A stretch of 64,000 bases of DNA, taken from Arcuatula senhousia. Taxonomy: Eukaryota; Mollusca; Bivalvia; Mytilida; Mytilidae. The position numbers were made by a program, and so were the translations under genes. Shown here piece by piece: positions 24,890 through 35,490 of this stretch (its first letter is position 1; every line of letters begins with the position of its first letter). Under the pieces are notes generated by a model, which was not told the DNA's origin, ran no database searches, and was given only the letters and a program-made list of their open reading frames with translations. The DNA lies in assembly GCA_963971305.1 (NCBI GenBank), contig OZ020309.1, forward strand, positions 2,039,001-2,103,000, read 5' to 3'.

Positions 24890-26270
24890 TTCTCTAATAA
24901 AATTAAAAATTTTAACGAAACAGAATTTGAGAACACACAAGAAGGAATAGATTCAGCTGCCGAAGAGCTTGAAAAAGTAATCTTAGACGCAGCAAAAAAA
25001 TGTACAAAACTGCCTAAGCATAATAAGAAAAAGCTTAAAATCAAAAACCGGTTTGACTCTGATCTGAAGAGTCTTAGAAGCCAACTCATAAGAAAGGGAA
25101 AATAACTTTCACAAAATCCCTTTGATATGAACTTTAAAAACAACTTCTTTAGACTTTACAGAATTTATAACAAAACCAAAAAGTTTAAAATGAAATCTTA
25201 TTTAAAAAAACCGTAATAATTAAACTTAATCAAATTAAAAAAAAACAATCCCAAGGAATACTAGGGACTTGTCAATTCATTAAAGAAACTGAAAAAACAG
25301 CTTCCCAAATTGATGAAAGTGATTTCTTTGAGCATTTCAAAAACCTAAATAAGATTTCTCCCAAATATGACAACAGGCTTATTATTCTACAAAATATTTT
25401 GAAACAACTTGAAGATAATACAATTTTTTTTAATGAGATTGACTTTAAAATCTCACAAAAAGAGATAGAAACTGCCATCAAGAAACTTAAAACTGGTAAA
25501 TCAGGAGGGTTACAACTTATTACCAATGACATGCTAAAAGCAAGCCAAACTTCTTAAATTCCATCCCTGTGTTTACTTTTCAACAAAATTCTGATATCAG
25601 GCAAATTCTGATATCAGGCAAATATCCAACAAATTGGACAAATGGATATATTTCACCGATACCAAAATCTGGGGATCTATCAAAACCAGAAAATTATAGA
25701 GGCATAGCAGTCACTGGATCCTTAAGTAAATTATTAAACTCCATATTCAATAAACGTTTAGACTCTCTTTTAGAAAAGCAAAACTTTTTTAGTCCATTTC
25801 AAATTGGGTTAAAAAAAGACTCAAGAACTTCTGATCATATGTTTGTTCTTAAAGCAATAATAAATAAATATTTTTCGAAAAAAAATCAAAAAATTATGCC
25901 TGTTTCGTAGACTTTCAAAATGCCTTTGACACAGTTGTACACACATCAGTTTATATTAAACTTTTAAAAGCCAATGTAGGAGGTTTATTCTATAATTTGT
26001 TAAAGAATATATATGATAAGTCCACTTTATCTGTAAAGGTTGACGATATATTATCAGAATCATTTGGGTCTACAGTTTGAGTTCGCCAAGGTGATGTTCT
26101 TAGCCCCAACTTATTGAAAATCTGTATAAACGACCTTCCTGACTATTTATTGGATTCATCCGGCCCCCTATTTTTAAGTGGAATGCGGATCGACTGTCTA
26201 ATGTATACCGAAGACCTAATTTTGTTATCTAACTCTGCACTTGGTCTACAAAACAAAAATTAATAAAAAA
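24890..26270 (+). mobile_element. LINE-a, first segment (linker and RT fingers/palm), degraded
   Basis: Non-LTR retrotransposon. The frame at 24794-25105 gives a lysine-rich linker. 25569-25910 carries SPIPKSGDLSKPENYRGIAV and SRTSDHMFVL (RT motifs 1-2), followed by DFQNAFDT (motif A), RQGDVLSPNLLKICINDLP (motif B) and YTEDLILLSNS (motif C, normally YADD or FADD). Stops (including one just before the RQGD motif) and frameshifts break it, so it is dead. It is cut at 26270 by the PLE and resumes at 30866 and again at 32482. Confidence 0.8.
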
Positions 26271-27214
26271 AGGTAATAACAAAACTACCGAACTTGAATG
26301 ATCAATCTCATAGTCCAGAGAAAATGACAAAAACGAATCAGTCATACCGGAGAACTGGTGGATCGCAATGGTCCTGACTTGGTACAGGCATTTCAAACGA
26401 AATGGTGGGTTAAACCAGGTTTTATGGCGCCAAACCTCCCTCTTCCATTGCGATCTTAGGATCCGGTAATGACCATATAACACAACATAGTTGTGAGACA
26501 CAATAGGGATATTGAGGTGATCATCTCAGTACAGCACACCAGTCAAACACTAATTAAAACAATTAACTATCATATCTTTTAACTCAATTTTGAACTTTTC
26601 TACTAGTGGCTGATAACGAAGAAAGAATTTTTTTAGTGATCGTATGAGACATATTTTCTTATAGCCCTGCTTCAAAAGTCGGTCACGAAGAAACAGGTGT
26701 CTGATAAAAAAATCTGTGAAATGTGTGCAAGCTCTGGCATATCGAATAAGTTGAGAAATATAAACACCGTAAGCAGGAGAAGTAGGTATATTGCTCTGTA
26801 GATTAGGAAAATTAATAATTTGAAAATTAAAATCGTCTCGTTTATCGTAAATTTTTGTACTGAGATGACCACCTAGGTCAAATTCGAGGTGCAAATCCAA
26901 GAAAGACGTGAAGCAATTAGATTCGGTGGTCTCTTTAATCTCCAATTCTGGAGGATATATTGAAGGAATCCAACTACCAAATGAAGTGTTATTGACAGAA
27001 AGGACATCGTCAATATATCTGAATGTAAGATTAAATGACCTTGCCTCTTTCATCTTCTTGTTCTTTACGAGTCCCTGAAGAAATTCAGTCTCGTAAGAGT
27101 ATAAAAACAAATCTGCGAGAAGAGGAGCACAGTTTGTGCCCATTGGAATGCCGATTTGTTGTTGAAAAATCTCTCCTCCGAAGGTGACAAATATGTTGTC
27201 AATGAGGAAATCAA
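26271..27214 (-). repeat. PLE-A 944-bp direct repeat (downstream copy)
   Basis: Matches 29922-30865 at a constant offset of 3,651 bp with no indel; I noticed about six substitutions. It comprises the RT palm/thumb part and the 3' UTR. Confidence 0.95.
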
Positions 27215-28643
27215 GCATACTGCAAACTTGTTCCAGTGTGTAACAAATTTTATCTTTGAAAGATGTTTTGGAAAAGAATGTAGAATTATAACCCAAAACA
27301 ACAAAATTCCTTGAGTTAGAAAAGGCTTTTTCGAGAAGTTTTTTCAGGCGACATTTTAGTTTTTCGTGTGGTAAGGTAGTGTATAAAGTTGAAAAATCGA
27401 ATGTTTTCAAAGAGTGAACTTCAGAAAATTATCTAGATTTAAAATGATCTAACAAATCTTTTGAGTTTTTCAAAATCCACATATGGTTAATTCCACTACG
27501 ATTATAAATAGTGTCGCAGTATGCTTGTTGACCTTCTTTGACAGCAGACAAGATTTTAGTTAAATGAACGGACAGCTCTGTAGTTGAACATGATGAAGAT
27601 CCAGCTATATACCTTTCTTTGTACGGATTTTTGTGAAGTTTAAGTATCCAGTACAAATATGGTAACTCTTTATGTTCCTCTTTCATTGGAATATTGAAAG
27701 AGGACATAAAAGAGCTATGGTTGGCTATGATTTCATCTTTGTTAAATGTAGTCCGTGTGTATGTAGCACTAGCGGAAGTATTACCATCAATGCCTAGTTC
27801 TTTTATTAGACAATTGTAATAATGTGCTTTACATACAAAAACTATATTATTGGAAGCCTTGTCTGCTGGCGTGACAACACACCTGTCATGTAAGGAAGAG
27901 AGACAATTGAGAGCTTCACGATCTCTAAATACAGAAGAAGGCCGGGGGTTCACACAATTGCAAAGTTTGTCTATTCGGCTTCGTACAAGAGATCGGATAG
28001 TCCTTACCCAGTCCGACAGTGATTCAAGTTCTGGTTCTTGGTCCTTTTACCTCTTTATCCAGGCTCTAGCATAGTCCTCCACAGCGTCCATGATGATCTT
28101 AAAGTTATGATTCCAATTTATACGTTGTGGTTCCCTGAATTTAGGTCCATGGGAAACCACATTACGTAATAAATCATTTTCAATTATCTTAAGATCACCC
28201 GTGATGACATGACCAGATGGACCATAGACAAAGGGAGAAGCATAGCAATCACATGTCAGAGGGGACTTTAGATATTCTTCAATGTTTAGGTCCTGCAATG
28301 CCTTTTTGTGGTTGAAAATTTTACTACTTATGGTTTTAGTGTAGCGGTAGGAAACAATTGGTGTTGACTGATTTTTGAAATATTGAGGAATTTGAGATGT
28401 AACTTCCTTACGATTTAAAATATTGCTAATGTTTATAGCATCTATCCCTTTGTTCTTAAATGGAATATGGAGAAATTTCCTATCCTCAGTAGTAAGAGGC
28501 TCACTTCTTACAGGCTTAAAAAGACGGAAAAGAGCAACGTCGCAAATAATGCTAGTAAGCCTGTAAGAAGGAGTAAATGGATCAGTACCTGCTTTTTCTA
28601 ACCCAAGATCACGTAGGTTTAATTCCTTAACTGGATTTGACAC
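26550..28643 (-). pseudogene. PLE-A reverse transcriptase (two in-frame stops)
   Basis: One frame covers the whole span, with TAA only at 28047-28049 and 27429-27431. In order: linker region; ADKASNNIVFVCKAHY (RT1); [19 protein letters not shown] (RT2); FDFSTLYTTLPH (motif A); GIPMGTNCAPLLADLFLYSY (motif B); FRYIDDVLSVN (YIDD catalytic motif C); TSFLDLHLEFD (motif D); then the thumb, ending DMIVNCFN. These are hallmark PLE RT motifs, and the catalytic aspartates are intact. The two stops are each one substitution from a sense codon, which fits recent decay. Confidence 0.85.
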
Positions 28644-28889
28644 TCTGAATGGACTATTGGAAACGCGACGGGTGTGCTATAGCAAGCAGGAACTGCTCAC
28701 TCTTCCGGAGCACCTGAGTTCACTCTTGTTTCGACTGGAGTTCGCGTTGTTGATTGATATTCAGTTGTTTTGTGTTTCCATGTTTTACGTGTTGTCTGTT
28801 TTTGTCCCGTTCTTGTTCGTGTTTACTGGTTTAGTCTCTGCCCTTTCGGACTTTTGACATTCGGATACCCCATTGGTACCTCTGCTTCT
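28631..28889 (+). mobile_element. PLE-2 3'-tail copy inserted in PLE-A
   Basis: A 259-bp copy of the PLE-2 tail, opposite in orientation to PLE-A, from CTGGATTTGACAC to TACCTCTGCTTCT. TTAA stands on both sides (28627-28630 and 28890-28893). The 263-bp insert plus one TTAA accounts for the frame difference between the GIY-YIG and RT segments. Confidence 0.8.
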
Positions 28890-28893
28890 TTAA

Positions 28894-29921
28894 GTTTCGT
28901 GACTCGTAGTGAATAGAGAATGGTACGAACATGATGGACTCCCAATGGTTGTTGTAGACTTGTAACCAGATCATCAAACGTGTCTGAAAGAGATCTGTTG
29001 TCAGTTTGACTGGCACCAGATCTTGGTTTGTATCGTTTGTGACCATGACTACGTTTGTGTCTACCATTAGGGTCAAACAGTTTCATAACATTCACCTCAC
29101 TACATTGAGGGCTAGAAAGATTTCCTACTCCTTTGATGTTATCATTACATCCATAAGGCATTGCAGTACCTAAAGTTTTTATCCTGTGAAGCTCTCGTTT
29201 TTTACGGTGAGGAGTACTAAGATTTGGACTGTTGGTGTCGTGGTAAATCTTTTCGATAAACCGGACTTTCATGTTCAAACATTGGTCATGGTTAGGTTGA
29301 TTAAAGTGGTTATACAAAACCCGATAATCAGAATTTTTGGTGTCATACCTATGACCATTCATGCGAGAACGCAATGAATTTTTGGTTTCACCGACATACA
29401 ACAGTCCACATAAAGTACACTCAATTCCGTAAATGACATTTCCGGTAGAACAGTCCAGAGGGTCGTGAGAAAGGGTTTGGTAAACTTTACCGTTTAAGTT
29501 ACTGGTAAATTCAGGAGAAATAATAAGCATATCACAGGTCTTGCAAGTTGATTTTTTGCCGGTTTTAGATCTGCATGTCGAAATAGTAGGAATAGGGGAT
29601 GATTTTAGAACGTCATTGAGTTTAATAGAACATGGTTTGATAATTTGAAATGAATCTGATGTTTTGAAATTAGTTCCTCTGGCTGAACAAAAGTCAAATT
29701 GGTGGTATCCTTAAGGATATTCATAGGAACAACAACTTCATTTGCTACCTTGTTCCTAGAGGTAGCAAAGGAGGACCTTGGTAATCCGGGAGACGTCCTA
29801 GCCGGCATCGAGTTCTGAATTTTGTAATTTTTCATGATTGCTAAAAAAGCTACCAAGTTGCAATGCCCTCGGGGAATTTTCACTCCACCGGCAGCGACAT
29901 TGGCTTGGTTGTAGAAAATAA
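28894..29921 (-). pseudogene. PLE-A N-terminal region and GIY-YIG endonuclease (broken)
   Basis: From 29921 an open frame runs to about 29690 (contains VKIPRGHCNLVAFLAIMKNY), then the frame shifts. The next frame has CSARGTNFK, KPCSIKLNDVLK and a zinc-binding-like C..CKTC (around 29525-29565). It continues into the GIY-YIG core: GNVIYGIECTLCGLLYVGET followed by LRSRMNGHR and a downstream helical region rich in H/R/K. This endonuclease would nick target DNA for target-primed reverse transcription. The frame is cut by the insertion ending at 28889. Without that insert and one copy of the flanking TTAA, its frame would run straight into the RT segment. No initiator Met was identified with confidence. 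Confidence 0.75.
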
Positions 29922-30865
29922 AGGTAATAACAAAACTACCGAACTTGAATGATCAATCTCATAGTCCAGAGAAAATGACAAAAACGAATCAGTCATACCG
30001 GAGAACTGGTGGATCGCAATGGTCCTGACTTGGTACAGGCATTTCAAACGAAATGGTGGGTTAAACCAGGTTTTATGGCGCCAAACCTCCCTCTTCCATT
30101 GCGATCTTAGGATCCGGTAATGACCATATAACACAACATAGTTGTGAGACACAATAGGGATATTGAGGTGATCATCTCAGTACAGCACACCAGTCAAACA
30201 CTAATTAAAACAATTAACTATCATATCTTTTAACTCAATTTTGAACTTTTCTACTAGTGGCTGATAACGAAGAAAGATTTTTTTTAGTGATCGTATGAGA
30301 CGTATTTTCTTATAGCCCTGCTTCAAAAGTCGGTCACGAAGAAACCGGTGTCTGATAAAAAAATCTGTGAAATGTGTGCAAGCTCTGGCATATCGAATAA
30401 GTTGAGAAATATAAACACCGTAAGCAGGAGAAGTAGGTATATTGCTCTGTAGATTAGGAAAATTAATAATTTGAAAATTAAAATCGTCTCGTTTATCGTA
30501 AATTTTTGTACTGAGATGACCACCTGGGTCAAATTCGAGGTGCAAATCCAAGAAAGACGTGAAGCAATTAGATTCGGTGGTCTCTTTAATCTCCAATTCC
30601 GGAGGATATATTGAAGGAATCCAACTACCAAATGAAGTGTTATTGACAGAAAGGACATCGTCAATATATCTGAATGTAAGATTAAATGACCTTGCCTCTT
30701 TCATCTTCTTGTTCTTTACGAGTCCCTGAAGAAATTCAGTCTCGTAAGAGTATAAAAACAAATCTGCGAGAAGAGGAGCACAGTTTGTGCCCATTGGAAT
30801 GCCGATTTGTTGTTGAAAAATCTCTCCTCCGAAGGTGACAAATATGTTGTCAAAGAGGAAATCAA
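29922..30865 (-). repeat. PLE-A 944-bp direct repeat (upstream partial copy, pseudo-LTR)
   Basis: Head-to-tail partial copy 5' of PLE-A. It includes an RT fragment from GIPMGTNCAP onward (30201-30794 frame) and the 3' UTR. In PLEs such 5' partial copies are called pseudo-LTRs and can supply promoter activity. The left edge abuts the PLE-A 5' end and the right edge abuts LINE-a. Confidence 0.95.
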
Positions 30866-31144
30866 TAAATTAAATAATAAATTAAATCAATATTGTAATC
30901 AATGGTGCTTTAAAGTAAACACCAAAAAAACCCCCAAAATACTTATATTCAATAAAACCGGGAAAACCATACGTGAGACATTTAAAATCAATGAAACTCT
31001 ACTGGAATGTGTCAACTCTTATAAATATCTTGGCATCACCTTCACATCATCTGGCTCCTTTAATGTGGCCCAAACTGAATTATTTAAAAAGGCTAATAAA
31101 GCATTCTGGAAACTAAAAAAGATTTCATCTCACTTCAACCACAT
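30866..31144 (+). mobile_element. LINE-a, second segment
   Basis: Resumes the post-YADD part of LINE-a: NKLNQYCNQWCFKVNTKKT, then the NSYKYLGITFTSSGSF (RT thumb) and FKKANKAFWKLKKIS motifs typical of the region after the palm. It ends where LINE-b begins, near 31145. Confidence 0.75.
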
Positions 31145-32481
31145 ATATGTTGAGTCGATAGACTGGTTTAAGTCATACTTATCAGATAGAGTACAATTTG
31201 TGTCTGTCAATAATACTATGTCAGAACCTATGAATGTAACATGTGGAGTTCCCGAAGGTAGTATTTTGGGACCTCTGCTCTTTTTAACTTATGTAAATGA
31301 CATGCCAATAAGTATTGATAACAAATGTAAACTAATTTTATATGCAGATGATAGTGCAATTTTATTCTGTAATAAGGATCCAAAGATTATATCTGAAAAA
31401 TTAGGCTCCGTATTGGAAAGTTGTTCTGATTGGCTTATTGATAATAAACTTTCACTACATCTTGGAAAGACAGAATGTATGCTTTTTGGCCCACCAAGGA
31501 AACTTAAATGTATATCTGAGTTCTATGTAACTTGTTATAACCATGTAATAAAATCCACTGACTGTGTCAAATATTTAGGTGTATCTATAGATAAATATCT
31601 TAATTGTGAATATATTGTATCAAATATTATACAAAAAGTAAATTCTAGACTTAAGTTTTTATATAGACATGCAAAGTGCCTAGACACCAGATCAAGATTG
31701 ACCCTCACAACAGCTCTAATACAATGCTATTTTGACTATTCCTCTTCATCTTGGTATACCAGCATTGGGAAAGGGGTAGCAAATAAATTGCAAGTACTAC
31801 AAAACAAAGTTGTGAGGTTCATTCTTGGTCTGGGGCCAAGAGCTAGTATAAACAATGATATTTTCGATCAAGTTAACATGTTATCAGTCGAAAATAGAGT
31901 TAAACAGATGAGACTAAATCATGTGTACAATATTTTAATGGAATTGCTCCAGATTACATGTCATCAGGTTTTTTTCGTAATTCGAACAACACCAGAGGGT
32001 CATCCAACTTAAATTTTTGTGTCCCAAATTCAAACATTTGTAGTAAGAATACATTTTTATTTAATGCGATCCATGACTGAAACAATTTGCCAGCAGAAAT
32101 TAAAGTTTTAGACCAGAAATATTCGTTTAAAAAAGCTGTCAAGCGTACAACATTTAAAGGATGAAGCTAGAAACCGTGAAAACAGTGATTTTTTGTTTTA
32201 TTGATATATATATGTCAGTTTCTAATATTTTTATTTTTATTGCAAAAAAAATGTGTCTTTTTTTTTAACAATGCTGATTTCTGATATATATCTTGTAACT
32301 TTTTGATAAAGGGACCCCATTGGAAATAAGCTTTTAGCTTTAATAGGTTTTTATCCCAGGCAATCAGGTTGCATTAGTATATATTGTAAAATGTATTGTT
32401 TTAAATTTATATGTATTTTTATCATGCTATGCATTGTATACTTAATTTTGCCTGAATAAATATTATTATTATTATTATTAA
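31145..32481 (+). mobile_element. LINE-b: 5'-truncated non-LTR element with (ATT)n tail
   Basis: Starts inside the RT domain: IDWFKSYLSDRVQFVSVNN, then CGVPEGSILGPLLFLTYVND (motif B), LILYADDSAIL (catalytic YADD) and CVKYLGVSID (thumb). The C-terminal region follows, with a frameshift near 31935 and one in-frame TGA near 32080. A short 3' UTR ends AATAAATATTATTATTATTA (32455-32481). 5' truncation and a microsatellite tail are typical of CR1/Jockey-group LINEs; the exact clade is not decided. It is inserted in LINE-a in the same orientation. Confidence 0.8.
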
Positions 32482-33420
32482 AACTATTTTTTTTCATGTT
32501 TTTGACCACTCAGTTAAAGCAATTCTATTGTACTGTTCCGAAATTTGGGGTTGATATATCAATCTAAACTCAAAATCAGATATAATTTGTAATTTTGCTA
32601 AACTTGTAAAAGTATACCCTGCAGAAAAACAAAACTCAACATGAATTTCTCAAAATATATTTTGGGTGTAAATACAAAATGCTCAAATTTTGCTGTTTTA
32701 AGTGAACTGAGAAGATTCCCATTTATTTTAGATATTTTCAAAGGTAACCTGAAATATTATACTAGACCTGAAAATACAAAAAATCTATTACTTAATCATG
32801 CTCTTCAAGATTGTAAAATATTACCCGATCAAGGATATCATACATGGTATACTTATGCGAAACATGTAATGAAAATTATGAATATAGATATTGTCAAATC
32901 TGATTTGCTTAAATACAAGCCCCATACTATTTCATCTAAACTTAACAAATACTTTATAATTTTTTTTTATTGAAATGTGGTAAAAATCAAGAGATATAAT
33001 GTTTTTGGAATAAAATGTTATTGAAAGATGGCAAGCTTAGAGTTTATCTAAAATTTAAATTTACATTCAAAATTGAAGATTACTTAGAAATTAAAGAAGA
33101 CTTTTCAAAAAGAAAAACATTCACCAAATTTAGAATAAGCAATCATAAATTAAAAGTTGAATCAGGTAGATATGAAAAACCTTATATATATATATATATC
33201 AATTATGAGGATAGAATTTGAAATAAATGTTTTTCGAATGAAGTCGAAAATGAAGAACGCTGTTCATACTATAATAATGATAGAAATTAGTTTATTAACT
33301 CTGTCATCTTTCAACAATTTATCTATTCTAAACAAATTATCAAAGTTAATGACAATGGAAAATCATAATATCACTTTACAAATCAGCGAATTTATAAATA
33401 AAAATCTCCCAACATAATAA
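32482..33420 (+). mobile_element. LINE-a, third segment (RT C-terminus)
   Basis: Continues LINE-a: HVFDHSVKAILLYCSEIWG at 32490-32550, then 32641-32973 (MNFSKYILGVNTKCSNFAVL) and a 3' part with KTFTKFRISNHKLKVESGRY and VENEEHF, the usual terminal zinc-knuckle-like region of such LINEs. Several frameshifts and stops are present. The 3' UTR probably extends past 33420. Confidence 0.75.
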
Positions 33421-33825
33421 TGATATAATTTAAACACATGATATAATGATATACTAGTAACCATATGGTTATGTCTTAGGCTATGTTATGTTCTGTTCTG
33501 TAATAACACTTGATGTAACAGTTTTGTCTTGATGTTTATTAATCACTAAACTGATGGGTATTTATAGTCGTGACTATAGGTAAAGCCCCTCTGCATCGAC
33601 TATTACCAATTAAGGTAAAGACTCGCTATGTGCCATGGGTTGTCCAGCCCATGACACACCACCGCCATTGTTAGCTGCTCCAGAGTATCCTTTGTTGTCG
33701 CTGGAACAGTGCCCGTCTTGCACCACGGGGAGGTACTGGTCGGAATTTGCAAGACTTAATCACTAAAATCATTGTACATCTATTTATATACCCCTCGGGG
33801 TCCTATAATTTGGAAATTAACTCTT
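33421..33825. other. No gene; possible LINE-a 3' UTR and unassigned sequence
   Basis: Includes GGTAAAGCCCCTCTGCATCG and a GC-richer stretch to about 33745 that I cannot assign. No open frame of interest. Confidence 0.35.
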
Positions 33826-34165
33826 TATAGACGATATTGAGATGTGGAATAAGTGTACGCACAACAAACATAAACAAACAGCAATTCAAAAAATCACAAC
33901 GGAAAACAGCAAGCAGTCTTCAACATGACCATAGGTCACTGCTTACCGTCTTGCATTGGCCCAAGACTTATAATACAATACAAAAGTTTCAAAACCAATC
34001 CCTACATCATCAACGAAAGACCCAATTCTTGACATAAAACAGTTAACACAGAATGACAAGGACAAACAAAGGCTTTGGCAAAGTTTCCTGGCTTAGGTCA
34101 GGCACATAAAGAATGTGGCGGGGTTAAACTAGTTTTTTGGGTCCAACCTTCCCCCTATTGATAAG
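33826..34165 (+). repeat. Repeat family X, near-complete copy
   Basis: Nearly the same as 63679-64000: it starts TAGACGATATTGAGATGTGG, has ACAGCAAGCAGTCTTCAACA and CTTGCATTGGCCCAAG, and reaches GGCGGGGTTAAACTAGTTTT. Other copies: 52380-52715 (minus), 54196-54360, 45946-46200, 39500-39700 and 23100-23215. No coding capacity; mechanism unknown. Confidence 0.75.
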
Positions 34166-34988
34166 CTTGCACAAAGCATACATATAAAACACACTGTAAA
34201 ACTCAATCGACAAAAGTTCAATTCAACAAGAGAGAACCTAAGACAAAATACTGTACGAAAACAACAAGACGAGGAGGAACTCTCTTGAGAACACTCGAAG
34301 TTACTGACAACTAGCTAAGAAACATTTATCGATTGATGTAAAAGAATCAAATACATCAGTTCTAAATCCGACACCCCACGTCAAAACAATGAATGATTTA
34401 GAGTTGTATCGCCACACAGAACCGACATACCTGACCGCTGTGGTGCTTATAAATAATACAGTTGATACAAAGTGAAATTTAACGTTTTAAAGTTACTATC
34501 AAGCTATCAATATTTCTGCCAAAACATACCAAATGCAAAGATTTTACTAAAACATTGAATTTGTATCCTTTTTTCAAAAGGTTTTTAAGCCAGTTTTTAA
34601 TTTCCATAATGTTGTTTTTGAATTTTTGTGCTTTATAAACTACATTGCTATAAAAATCAGGATGAATATATAGCCAATTTATTAAGTTTAACAGGGTGAC
34701 ACATCTCTTTAGTTATAATTTTCTTTTCTTGTGGAAATAGTATATAGAGACGAGGTGATATTTTATATATATATACACGTTATTTATAATAGAATAAAAG
34801 CCGGGATCCAAACTCATGTGGTGCTGAGACAATAATTACTTATGATTTTCACAGTGTGGTGGCGAGTGAATTTTGGGACCACTTATAAATTTTACCAATT
34901 TAACTTTACAGTCGTTTCATTCCCCACATGAAATGATACTCTTCTTAACCGGCTTACGAAATTGAAGACATGCCCATTTAAAAAGACG
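34166..34988 (+). promoter_or_regulatory. Upstream region and 5' UTR of the sulfotransferase gene
   Basis: No gene in this stretch. A TATA-like AT run (TTATATATATATACACG near 34762-34780, TTATTTATAATAGAATAAAA near 34780-34800) lies about 200 bp before the start codon. A stop in the reading frame at 34929-34931 closes the ORF upstream of the chosen ATG. The transcription start is not determined. Confidence 0.3.
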
Positions 34989-35490
34989 ATGTTTAGGAAT
35001 GCTATTGTTAAATTTTGCGTTTTGAATAATTCAAAACAAGCCTTAAACCATGATATTAAACTGCTTACTTCAAAACAACTGACTTTCTGTCAAAAATCGT
35101 CTATATTTAGCATCTGTCGCACAAGGTCAAAACTTACCAATGTTTGTCCTAGAAAATCCAATCACATTCTTTCTATGATCCTGTGTAGAAATCTTGCAAA
35201 GATCAAAATTACAAACCAAGGTGGAGAAAAACCAAAGACATATTTATGGATACTTGTTATAAGCTCAATTTGTGTTGGGGTCGTAATGTTAAGTATAGTC
35301 GGTTATTCAAAGGTACGAAGACGACTGAGAGGTGTCGAAGACTTAAGAGAAGATGGTGTTTATAAGAACAAAAACTTTATTAGATACAAAGGAGTAGTTT
35401 TACCTAAATTTACAGAAGAAATTCTTGAAAAACTGCAAAATTTTGAAGTACGACCAGATGATGTTTGGGTCGTTTCTTTTCCAAGATCAG
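34989..35490 (+). CDS. Sulfotransferase exon 1
   Basis: Encodes residues 1-167 plus one base: basic leader, membrane span [20 protein letters not shown], then basic SKVRRRLRG and the start of the SULT fold, ending inside the PAPS loop at PRSG|. Donor TCAG|GTAAAA. Confidence 0.85.

Larger units (their letters stand above)
26271..29921 (-). mobile_element. PLE-A: Penelope-like element with N-terminal GIY-YIG domain
   Basis: Read on the minus strand, order is N-terminal region, CxxC segment, GIY-YIG endonuclease, then reverse transcriptase and a ~280-bp 3' UTR ending at 26271. Canonical PLEs have GIY-YIG at the C-terminus; the permuted order seen here is known from the Naiad and Chlamys PLE clades, and Naiad-type elements occur in invertebrates. 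Damage: a frameshift near 29690, an insertion at 28631-28889 and two single in-frame TAA codons (28047 and 27429). A 944-bp partial copy lies directly upstream (29922-30865) head-to-tail, as is typical of PLEs. The element is inserted in LINE-a. Confidence 0.85.

Noticed and set aside
26229..26501. 90-aa protein starting MSHNYVVLYGHYRILRSQWK, repeated at 29880-30152
   Set aside because: It lies in the 3' UTR of PLE-A in an arbitrary frame and is duplicated only because the UTR is in the direct repeat.
28631..28889. Spliceosomal intron in PLE-A (GTACC...CCAG edges)
   Set aside because: Splicing at those edges leads to a stop, whereas removal at the TTAA duplication restores the frame; the segment is also a dispersed repeat.
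34962..34988. Earlier TTG start for the sulfotransferase
   Set aside because: Non-ATG; the first in-frame ATG after the upstream stop is at 34989 and has a purine at -3.
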